Source of the DNA: Opitutaceae bacterium
Lineage (GTDB): Bacteria; Verrucomicrobiota; Verrucomicrobiae; Opitutales; Opitutaceae
Direction of reading: 5' to 3'
Assembly (NCBI GenBank): GCA_031266495.1
Contig: JAISAX010000670.1
Span: 1 to 5,938, forward strand
DNA: 5,938 nt
Shown: in pieces, positions 1 to 5,938 of the stretch
How the letters are laid out: the number at the start of each line of letters is the position of its first letter
Position numbering within the stretch: position 1 is the stretch's first letter
The notes under the pieces: generated by a model
The model's input: the letters and a program-made list of their open reading frames with translations, nothing else
What the model was told of the DNA's origin: nothing
The model's database searches: none
Position numbers and translations under genes: made by a program

Positions 1-90
1 CCCTCCCCCCCCCCCCTGCCCCCCCACCCCCGCTGGGCCCAAGCCCCCCCGGCCCCCGGCGCCCCCCCCGGCGCCCCCCCCCCCCCCCCC
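1..90. other. C-rich low-complexity contig end
   Basis: Nearly every base is C, with a few G, T and A interruptions. Nothing coding can be read. A similar C/G run closes the other end of the window, so this is most likely sequencing or assembly noise at a contig end and not biology. Confidence 0.8.
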
Positions 91-91
91 G

Positions 92-237
92 CACATCTCT
101 CAGTACAACACCGACCACCCCGCGACAAACCCGACCGTCCCGCGCCTTCGCCCTTGTTCGCCTTTGCCGCGTCCGTAACCTCGCTTCCGCACACACAAAC
201 AAACACACACCTTCACCGCACCCGCTCACCGCACCTG
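92..237 (+). promoter_or_regulatory. Probable original upstream region of the GH88 gene
   Basis: This non-coding stretch is pyrimidine-rich on the + strand, with an A/C-rich patch around 191-211, and ends in two 13-bp repeat units. Because the repeat continues at 763 directly into the GH88 start codon, I infer that this was the native leader and possibly the promoter region of that gene before the 525-bp insertion. I see no convincing -35/-10 pair, and no attC arms or integron-integrase gene to the left of the insertion. An attI site cannot be fully excluded because the contig ends here. Confidence 0.45.
212..237 (+). repeat. 13-bp tandem repeat, left half (2 units)
   Basis: Two units, TTCACCGCACCCG (212-224) and CTCACCGCACCTG (225-237), share the core TCACCGCACC at a spacing of exactly 13. 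The next expected unit is found at 763, after the inserted cassette. The array is therefore split by the insertion between G237 and T763. Confidence 0.85.
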
Positions 238-249
238 TCAGGCAAAGAA

Positions 250-675
250 ATGATCAGCGCATATAAAAAGTTTAAGGACTATTTCTCTATGAGGCGCATC
301 CTTCTGGTTTGCGCAGGCTCAGGGAAAGGTCGCGTGCCATACGCCATCGTCAGTCGAAAATCAGCCCAAACCGTAAAACAGGAAGGTGATTGGCTTTCTT
401 TCGATTCATCATTCAAAGGAAAGCGTGTCTGGACCATTCGGATACTAACTGAAAACCCACAAGCAGCAGCGCACCTGGCAGATTCTCTAAAAAGAAAAAA
501 GATATATTCTCTTTGTCCGGATGACTTCAGTATTCGAACGATTACCTTGCAGAATGATGCGTCTGGCCCAAATCCAAAATGGATTGGAGGAGATATATCG
601 CTCGCTGGCGTCGATTCCTCGCTTTACACACTCGGAGGTAACAATGCTTACGGAAAAAATGAAAACGGAGCCTGA
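250..675 (+). CDS. Cassette-encoded hypothetical protein (141 aa)
   Basis: I do not recognise this protein. It is small and basic in its first two thirds, with many Lys and Arg, no obvious membrane segment and no signal peptide. Visible stretches include RRILLVCAGSGKGR (residues 15-28) and an aromatic block GDWLSFDSSFKGKRVW. I chose ATG250 because it lies 12 bp inside the cassette edge with AGG of the R' box just upstream. ATG289 (128 aa) is a serious alternative, since AAGGA at 274-278 lies 10 bp upstream of it. Longer frame extension to 154 crosses the cassette boundary and is not credible. The stop TGA (673-675) sits inside the attC R'' box, a common cassette arrangement. A second frame is open from 491 to 760, and its translation over 570-660 also looks protein-like, so a frameshift near 490-560 cannot be excluded. 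The codons are AT-richer than those of the neighbours, which supports transfer. Confidence 0.6.
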   Translation: MISAYKKFKDYFSMRRILLVCAGSGKGRVPYAIVSRKSAQTVKQEGDWLSFDSSFKGKRVWTIRILTENPQAAAHLADSLKRKKIYSLCPDDFSIRTITLQNDASGPNPKWIGGDISLAGVDSSLYTLGGNNAYGKNENGA

Positions 676-762
676 CAAGGCGATGCAGCCAACTCCGGTA
701 AATATCACGGCCTGTGCTGACGCACAGGCCGCGCCACTTGCCGCCGTGGCTGATCTTTGACG
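670..762 (+). other. attC-like recombination site
   Basis: In order: R'' box GCCTGAC (670-676), spacer AAGGC, L'' arm GATGCAGCC (682-690), a central region with a perfect hairpin, L' arm GGCTGATC (748-755), spacer TTTGAC, then G762 at the crossover. L'' and L' pair except for one unpaired base, G685, which matches the extrahelical base typical of attC sites. The apex hairpin is CGGCCTGTGC (708-717), loop TGAC, GCACAGGCCG (722-731). The partner R' bases TCAGGC lie at the other end of the cassette (238-243), as expected for an integrated cassette. The length, about 99 nt once the R' is completed, is within the usual attC range. In the integrated state the right side reads GTTCACC, which pairs poorly with R''. 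Confidence 0.72.
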
Positions 763-788
763 TTCACCGCACCCACTCATCACCAACC
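763..788 (+). repeat. 13-bp tandem repeat, right half, abutting the GH88 start
   Basis: The units are TTCACCGCACCCA (763-775) and a decayed unit CTCATCACCAACC (776-788), followed directly by ATG at 789. They continue the phase of the two units at 212-237 once the 525-bp cassette is removed. The 17 bases from 763 match those from 212 at 16 positions. This explains the direct repeat flanking the insert without needing a target-site duplication. Confidence 0.82.
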
Positions 789-2238
<1,450 letters not shown>

Positions 2239-2240
<2 letters not shown>

Positions 2241-2318
2241 TTTTCGATTTTCGATTGAAGAAGCAGTTGATACCGATCAGGGAAATGGCGCGCCGGGCCC
2301 AATCGAAAATCGAGAATC
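2239..2318. terminator. Inverted repeat between convergent genes, possible bidirectional terminator
   Basis: The left arm GATTTTCGATTTTCGATTG (2239-2257) pairs with the right arm CAATCGAAAATCGAGAATC (2300-2318) at 18 of 19 positions, around a 42-base centre. It lies exactly between two convergent genes and overlaps both stop codons (2238-2240 on + and 2317-2319 on -). The stem is AT-rich with a long loop and no clean T-tract, so it is not a classical intrinsic terminator. A dispersed intergenic repeat used as a terminator or mRNA 3'-end stabiliser is equally possible. Confidence 0.55.
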
Positions 2319-3999
2319 AAAACTTCCGCGCGATCATGCCCAAGGCGAGCCGGCGACGGAGTTCCGCGCGGTTGGCCGCGTCGTGATAATCCACCGGATT
2401 GTAGTCGTCGGTGAGCACGATTCCTTGTCGTTTGTTTCCGAATACGTAAACACCGTCCAGGGCCGCGAGGGCACGGGTGCGCAGGTACGGAGGGGCGTCC
2501 GCAAAATCGGGCCGGCGCAGGGGACGGGCGTCGGGCGTGTCCGTGGCCACCACAAAAATGCCGCTGCTGCCGCCGCCGGCACGATCGGGGTGGACGCGTA
2601 CGGTGGCGAAGACTGCCGCGAGGGTCAGGTCGAGGGAATCGATCGAAAAATCGCGCCCGGGTTTGAACGAGCCAAACGTATTGATTACCAGAGTACCGCC
2701 GGGTTTGAGGCGGGCTTTCATGGCCGCGAGGGCCTCGTGCGTCATGAGGTGCGAGGGCGGGGATTCGCCGAGGAAGGCGTCGAGGATGATCGTGTCGTAG
2801 AGCATGCCGGGGGTGGCGATGAAGCGGCGTCCGTCGCCGATGTGGACGCGCACGGCCGCAGGGTCGAAGCCGAAAAACTCCCGGGCCAGCGGGAGAACGG
2901 CGGGATTGATCTCGACGACATCCACCGCGGCGCCCTCGCGGGCAAACTGCATCGGGACGATCCCCACGCCCATGCCGATACAGAGCACATTGCTGACGGG
3001 TTGCGGCGTATAGGCGCGGGCAAGACCGTGAAGCATGTAAGTGAAGAGCGCGTCGCTGCGACTGGTTGCAGGATCAAGGCTGTTCTGGACCAGGAGATCG
3101 TTGAGGTAGTAGCGCACGCCGGTTTCCCGGTCATCCACGACCTCCATGAGGCCGAAGTTGGAATTGGCGCGAAAAACCTCCGCGAAACGCGAAGGATGCG
3201 CGAGCGTGGCATAAGCGGATCCCCACACGCCTGCGCCTGCGGTGGCGAGCGTGAGGAGGGCGGCGCCGACGATGTGCCGCCGCCGCCAGACGGCGAAGTA
3301 GCCGAGAGCCAGCAGCGAAAGGGCGCCGGCCGTGCCGCACATGATGGCCGAATTGGGGAAAAACGGCGCCAGCAGGTAACCGACGGCGACCGTGCCGGCC
3401 ACGCTGCCGAGGGTGCTGATGGCGGAAAGCCGGCCCACGCTGATGCCCACGTTGTCGAGCGACACGGTGAGCAGGCGCACGAGGAACGGCGGCACCATGC
3501 CAAGCAGAAGCAGGGGCGGAAAAAACAGGAAGGCCGATGCGAGCAGCGAACCTGGCGCGAGGGCGAGGCGCAGGCAGGCGAGCGCCACCGGCTTGCAGGC
3601 CAGCACGGTAAACGCCAGCAACAGCGCGGCCAGCAGGATGGCGACAAACATGCACGACGGACGCGGCGAACGGTCCGCGAACCAGCCGCCGAGCGCATAG
3701 CCGGCGGCCAGCGCCACGAGCGTCACACCGATCTGCGCGGTCCAGACAAAATGCGAGGTGCCGATGTAGGGGGCGAGCATCCGCGCTCCCAGTATTTCCA
3801 CGATCATGACGGACGCGCCGGTGACGCACGCGGTGAAGAGCAGGTAGGCGTGCAACCCGCGCCCGCGATTCAGGGTTCCCCCCGTGCCGGTCGCGGCGGC
3901 GGAGGCCGGCTGGCGCAGGTTCCGGCTCTGGCTTTGGCTCTGATTCTGGTTCTGGGCAAAGGAGGACCAATGACGGTTTTTTCGGGAGCGGGCGGACAT
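2317..3999 (-). CDS. Fused membrane / spermidine-synthase-like protein
   Basis: The 560-residue protein has two halves. Residues 51-262 hold about seven hydrophobic segments, including GASVMIVEILGARMLAPYIG (61-80) and GYALGGWFADR (100-110), typical of the membrane half of fused MFS/spermidine synthases. Residues 280-540 form a Rossmann-type methyltransferase-like domain of the spermidine synthase superfamily, with the nucleotide-binding loop IGMGVGI (341-347), acidic Glu363 in VVEINP, GDGRRF (388-393) and YDTIILDAF (401-409). Classical aminopropyltransferases carry a D-[ST]-x-D-P type active-site motif after the last strand; here it reads DAFLGESPP, as in many fused homologues, so true spermidine synthesis is doubtful. 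I chose ATG at 3999 because the frame further upstream runs through a repeat element. The N-terminal 45 residues are polar and low-complexity. No clear ribosome-binding site or promoter is visible in 4000-4154. It ends convergently with the GH88 gene. Confidence 0.82.
   Translation of the reverse strand: MSARSRKNRHWSSFAQNQNQSQSQSRNLRQPASAAATGTGGTLNRGRGLHAYLLFTACVTGASVMIVEILGARMLAPYIGTSHFVWTAQIGVTLVALAAGYALGGWFADRSPRPSCMFVAILLAALLLAFTVLACKPVALACLRLALAPGSLLASAFLFFPPLLLLGMVPPFLVRLLTVSLDNVGISVGRLSAISTLGSVAGTVAVGYLLAPFFPNSAIMCGTAGALSLLALGYFAVWRRRHIVGAALLTLATAGAGVWGSAYATLAHPSRFAEVFRANSNFGLMEVVDDRETGVRYYLNDLLVQNSLDPATSRSDALFTYMLHGLARAYTPQPVSNVLCIGMGVGIVPMQFAREGAAVDVVEINPAVLPLAREFFGFDPAAVRVHIGDGRRFIATPGMLYDTIILDAFLGESPPSHLMTHEALAAMKARLKPGGTLVINTFGSFKPGRDFSIDSLDLTLAAVFATVRVHPDRAGGGSSGIFVVATDTPDARPLRRPDFADAPPYLRTRALAALDGVYVFGNKRQGIVLTDDYNPVDYHDAANRAELRRRLALGMIARKF
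3921..3956 (-). repeat. Degenerate hexanucleotide repeat in the N-terminal tail
   Basis: Six 6-base units of the pattern TCTGGY or close variants run in tandem. On the minus strand they encode the Gln/Asn/Ser-rich tail QNQNQSQSQSRN (residues 17-28) before the first membrane segment. This looks like expansion of a short repeat in an unconstrained linker. Confidence 0.7.
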
Positions 4000-4241
4000 T
4001 TCGATAAAAAATCCGGATTCCCGTCCGTTTGCCAGCCCGCAGGACCGCGGACGATGAAAAGGAGGGCAATCGGAAGTGGTGTCAGCGGAGCATGGCCTGT
4101 GGAGATCACGTCCGGTTGCACGTGTGCCGGCATCAACGGGAAGGAAAGGGATCACTAATGGATTTCGCCAACAGGCGAGTAAGTGTTTTCCCGGTCCGCG
4201 ACAAGGGCGCATCTCAAAAACTGGACATGCTCTGGAGTGGC

Positions 4242-4320
4242 AGTGGCGCGGGCTTTTTCTGACAAACGCCCGCCGACGGCGAAGCCGCCGGATCGAAGTG
4301 GCACGGGCTTTTTCTGACAA
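4242..4320 (+). repeat. Two direct REP-like modules inside the element
   Basis: A 24-base motif, AGTGGCRCGGGC followed by TTTTTCTGACAA, occurs at 4242-4265 and 4297-4320 with one mismatch and a 55-bp period. Each copy is followed by a short GC hairpin: CGGC-GAA-GCCG near 4277-4287 and GGCGC-AAA-GCGCC near 4332-4344. The head AGTGGCGCGGGC recurs inverted at 4402-4413. Confidence 0.7.
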
Positions 4321-4390
4321 TCCCCGTGGACGGCGCAAAGCGCCGCCTCCCTGCCTCTCTTCCTGTCTCTCCCGTCCCTCCTCTCCCGGA

Positions 4391-4407
4391 GCGGGCGAGA
4401 CGCCCGC
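4391..4407. repeat. GC hairpin, inverted REP-like module
   Basis: GCGGGCG-AGA-CGCCCGC forms a perfect 7-bp stem with a 3-base loop. It is followed by CGCCACTGC, the reverse complement of the module head found at 4241-4249, so this third module faces the other two. Confidence 0.7.
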
Positions 4408-4480
4408 GCCACTGCTTTGCTTACTGCCTGTCCAGAAATTGAGATGCGCCCCCGCGACAAGCGGACCCCGACAGTTCCTC

Positions 4481-4501
4481 GCTGCGACGATCAGTCGCAG
4501 C
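4481..4501. repeat. 8-bp stem hairpin in the right arm of the element
   Basis: GCTGCGAC-GATCA-GTCGCAGC forms a perfect 8-bp stem with a 5-base loop. It occurs only in the right arm and has no counterpart in the left arm, so the two arms have diverged or the right arm gained a module. Confidence 0.65.
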
Positions 4502-4540
4502 TTCACTCTCAAGATTTCGCACGTTGGCGAAATCCATTAG

Positions 4541-4564
4541 CGGTTCTACCTCTCGTCAGAACCG
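4541..4564 (-). terminator. Small inverted repeat across the PEP-CTERM stop codon
   Basis: CGGTTCT (4541-4547) pairs with AGAACCG (4558-4564) around a 10-base loop and overlaps the TAG stop (4548-4546 on the minus strand). It lacks a T-tract and is weak evidence for a terminator. The adjacent mobile element may do this job instead. Confidence 0.3.
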
Positions 4565-5586
4565 GAACGCCGCCGCCACACGGCGAAGGCGAGCAGCGCC
4601 AGTCCGGCCAGTGCCGCAAACGTGGCCGGTTCGGGGACGGACGCCAGCGCCGCAAGGTTGACGACGCGAAATCCGGTAAAATATTGTTCGCTTGTCGCGT
4701 CCCGGCTGTGAGGAGAGGCATCAGAATAGAGTTCTGTTACGCCGGTGAGATACGCGCCTCCCCACATCAATCGCTTCGACGCGTCCGCGTCCGCATCAGG
4801 CGTATCCGACCATTCATACACATTTCCTCCCTGCTGAAAGGTTCCGTAATATGAATTCGCTCCAGGGGTCGCGTCAAAATAGTCCACGTCCGCTATAACA
4901 GTGCCGCCGGGGTTCAGACCGCCGATGCCAAGTCCATCGGCTCCATCGGGGATCCAATAGCTCGCCATGGTCCGGTTCAACTCCTCCGCCATTACCGGAT
5001 ACAGGCGGTATGTGCCATCGCCATTGTAATACGCGGCCTTATGCCATTCGTCCTGATCGGGTATCACCCAGCCGTTTCCCGCTGTATGGCTGGCTTCGGC
5101 GACCAGTGTATTTTTCCCGTCGAGCACATACATCCCGCTCTCCGTCGTCGTCGTGTCCTGGACACCTGTCGGCTGCCCGTTCGTCAGCCAGTTCACGAAG
5201 CGGAGCGCGTCGTAGAACCCCACATAAACGACTGCCTTCTTTTCCCATCCCGCCGCCACTGTATAAGACCAGGTGCCGGCGTCTCCCTCGCGAATTATCT
5301 TTGCGTAGTTCGAATTCATGCCGCTGCTATACAATCCGTAGGTATCCGTCCTGGCCACCGCGTTGAGAAATGCCGTGTATTGCTCGTTCGTCACCGCATA
5401 TTTCCCGATCTGGTACTCGTAGGATACCGCTCCGAGTCCGGTGTTGCCGTTCGCCGCGTTGCCGGGATTGCCCACAGGCACGGTCTCGATCTCGATGGCC
5501 CAGGCCGTTGTCGCAGCAACCGCCGTCAGCGTCGTCGCCAGCGTCGCCGCGAGAAACGGTGCTCTTCTTGATTTGTTCGTTTTCAT
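4546..5586 (-). CDS. Secreted SUMF1/FGE-fold PEP-CTERM protein
   Basis: The 346-residue precursor has a signal peptide at 1-30 (basic start, hydrophobic core, likely cut after AWA). The SUMF1/formylglycine-generating-enzyme fold follows: YQIGKYAVTNEQYTAFLN (58-75), YDALRFVNWL (125-134), WVIPDQDEWHKAAYY (173-187), GGNVYEWSD (253-261), WGGAYL and the closing GFRVV (305-309). The C-terminus is a PEP-CTERM signal: VPEP (317-320), a hydrophobic helix (323-337) and RRR, which directs export and exosortase-dependent processing at the cell surface. I find no cysteine anywhere in the protein, so it cannot be a cysteine-dependent formylglycine generator. A structural, binding or matrix role is more likely, but that is inference. 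ATG5586 is chosen because the signal peptide starts there; the frame is open to 5664, but those 26 residues are polar and unlike a leader. No Shine-Dalgarno sequence is visible. Confidence 0.85.
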   Translation of the reverse strand: MKTNKSRRAPFLAATLATTLTAVAATTAWAIEIETVPVGNPGNAANGNTGLGAVSYEYQIGKYAVTNEQYTAFLNAVARTDTYGLYSSGMNSNYAKIIREGDAGTWSYTVAAGWEKKAVVYVGFYDALRFVNWLTNGQPTGVQDTTTTESGMYVLDGKNTLVAEASHTAGNGWVIPDQDEWHKAAYYNGDGTYRLYPVMAEELNRTMASYWIPDGADGLGIGGLNPGGTVIADVDYFDATPGANSYYGTFQQGGNVYEWSDTPDADADASKRLMWGGAYLTGVTELYSDASPHSRDATSEQYFTGFRVVNLAALASVPEPATFAALAGLALLAFAVWRRRSGSDER

Positions 5587-5722
5587 GTCAGTTGGAGATT
5601 CAGGTTGAGTGATGGTTTTACTTTTACCCTCCGGGACCCTGCCCGAACGCGTTCCCTCCGGCAACGTTCCGGTCCTCCGGCAGGAAAGGGACGAACCGCG
5701 GCGGCAGGGAGATCGCAGAACC

Positions 5723-5738
5723 GGAAAACAGGTTTTCC
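5723..5738. repeat. Dyad GGAAAAC-AG-GTTTTCC
   Basis: Perfect 7-bp arms flank a 2-base centre, about 140 bp upstream of the PEP-CTERM start codon. The size and symmetry would suit a dimeric regulator's operator, but the sequence alone does not show that it is one. Confidence 0.4.
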
Positions 5739-5750
5739 CCCGACAGAATT

Positions 5751-5784
5751 ACAAAATTCCCGTAACCAACAAAATCCCGTAACC
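5751..5784. repeat. 17-bp tandem repeat upstream of the PEP-CTERM gene
   Basis: Two adjacent 17-base units, ACAAAATTCCCGTAACC and AACAAAATCCCGTAACC, share the end CCCGTAACC and differ by a one-base slip in the A/T part. They may be paired regulator sites or part of a degenerate dispersed repeat. The flanking CAGGATTAAAACAGG on the minus strand is of the same style. Confidence 0.6.
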
Positions 5785-5870
5785 TGTTTTAATCCTGCTG
5801 ATTTTATCAGGAATCAGTGGCCCATTTTATCCTTGCCTGAACTCCGTGTGCACTGCGCCTCCGTGGTGCC

Positions 5871-5938
5871 GGGCGGGGGGGGGGCCCCCCCCCCCCCCCC
5901 CGCCCCCCCCCCCGGGCGAGGGGGGGGGGTGGGCGCGG
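5871..5938. other. G/C-run low-complexity contig end
   Basis: Long G runs followed by long C runs and again G runs, with no readable content. It mirrors the other end of the window and is best treated as unreliable sequence. Confidence 0.8.

Larger units (their letters stand above)
238..762 (+). mobile_element. Solitary integron gene cassette (525 bp) at a secondary site
   Basis: The segment has integron-cassette organisation: one ORF that starts 12 bp inside the left edge, a stop codon lying inside the R'' core box, then an attC-like palindromic site. The left edge reads G|TCAGGC (237-243), the exact reverse complement of the R'' box GCCTGAC (670-676). The right edge is G762|TT. Joining the two ends into a circle would therefore recreate a matched R'/R'' pair, as in a free cassette. 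Excising 238-762 restores a continuous 13-bp tandem array and a GTT trinucleotide in the host DNA, which fits the G^WT secondary sites known for integron integrases. Base composition is visibly AT-richer than the flanks. No integrase gene or second cassette is visible. A different insertion mechanism is possible but would not explain the R'/R'' match. Confidence 0.75.
4155..4540. mobile_element. 386-bp MITE-like palindromic element
   Basis: The element is bounded by perfect 18-bp terminal inverted repeats: CTAATGGATTTCGCCAAC (4155-4172) and its exact reverse complement (4523-4540). A second inverted pair lies inside: 4205-4227 against 4429-4451, identical at 20 of 23 positions and starting GGGCGCATCTCA. 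The interior contains hairpin modules and no credible gene. The outermost bases include TA on both sides; if TA (or CTAG) is the target duplication, the element resembles a Tc1/mariner- or IS630-type MITE, but duplication and palindrome cannot be told apart here. It begins 5 bp past the PEP-CTERM stop codon and ends about 155 bp upstream of the fused gene. Both neighbours are transcribed leftwards, so it could act as a terminator for the first or in the leader of the second. Confidence 0.72.
5587..5870 (-). promoter_or_regulatory. Upstream region of the PEP-CTERM gene
   Basis: No gene is visible in these 284 bases. Nearest the gene is a GC-rich stretch with the 10-bp palindrome GAACGCGTTC (5645-5654) enclosed by CCTGCC (5638-5643) and GGCAGG (5679-5684), so the leader mRNA may fold. 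Further out is an AT-richer stretch (5723-5830) with a dyad, a 17-bp tandem repeat and a short inverted repeat CTGAT-TTT-ATCAG (5798-5810). The promoter probably lies in this AT-richer part, but I see no convincing -35/-10 pair. Confidence 0.45.

Noticed and set aside
1..90. G-quadruplex or telomere-like terminal structure from the C/G runs at both ends
   Set aside because: The runs are irregular, and their position exactly at the window ends points to sequencing or assembly noise.
154..249. N-terminal extension of the cassette ORF
   Set aside because: It crosses the cassette boundary at 237/238 and translates the host leader repeat into a Thr/His-rich string.
212..779. 17-bp target-site duplication of a transposon around the insert
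   Set aside because: The match between 212-228 and 763-779 is fully explained by the pre-existing 13-bp tandem repeat, and the insert ends are not terminal inverted repeats.
714..788. Upstream start of the GH88 gene adding 25 residues
   Set aside because: It lies within the attC site and the 13-bp leader repeat. The MKID start at 789 directly follows the repeat and begins family-like sequence.
2383..4158. 591-residue open frame on the plus strand across the fused membrane gene
   Set aside because: Composition is Gly/Arg/Glu/His-rich without domains or membrane segments. The opposite strand shows clear family motifs.
4000..4512. N-terminal extension of the fused gene by 171 residues
   Set aside because: The frame is open, but it reads through the 386-bp mobile element and intergenic DNA and yields low-complexity Arg-rich sequence. 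The family begins near the ATG at 3999.
4155..4540. CRISPR array or tRNA/rRNA gene in the gene-less stretch
   Set aside because: There are only two direct repeats and no regular spacer pattern, and no cloverleaf or rRNA sequence is seen. The inverted organisation fits a MITE-like element.

Overview
The window is a small contig, about 5.9 kb, from a GC-rich bacterium. I infer a member of Verrucomicrobiota, probably Opitutaceae-like. The reasons are the GC-rich codon use, starts without clear Shine-Dalgarno sequences, a PEP-CTERM protein, a GH88 unsaturated uronyl hydrolase, and intergenic DNA packed with hairpin repeats. That placement is inference; no marker gene is present. The first 90 and last 68 bases are almost pure C or G runs and look like low-quality contig ends.

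Layout. From 92 to 237 there is leader DNA ending in two 13-bp tandem units. From 238 to 762 lies what I interpret as a single integron gene cassette. It is AT-richer, carries one ORF of unknown function (250-675), and ends in a 93-bp attC-like palindromic site (670-762). At 763 the host 13-bp repeat resumes and runs into the start codon of a GH88-family glycoside hydrolase (789-2240, +). Removing 238-762 restores four 13-bp units in perfect phase ending at that ATG. An 80-bp inverted repeat overlaps the stop codons of the GH88 gene and of a convergent fused membrane/spermidine-synthase-like gene (2317-3999, -). Upstream of that gene is a 386-bp gene-less element with perfect 18-bp terminal inverted repeats and nested REP-like hairpins (4155-4540), a MITE-like mobile repeat. 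Five bases beyond it ends a secreted SUMF1-fold PEP-CTERM protein (4546-5586, -), whose upstream DNA holds small palindromes and a 17-bp tandem repeat.

The genes do not form one pathway. The GH88 enzyme points to cytosolic breakdown of lyase-generated unsaturated uronic oligosaccharides. The PEP-CTERM protein belongs to the cell surface or matrix, and the fused protein to the membrane. What stands out is mobile and repetitive DNA at gene borders: a solitary cassette apparently integrated at a non-integron GTT site in a metabolic gene's leader, and a palindromic element placed just after a stop codon.
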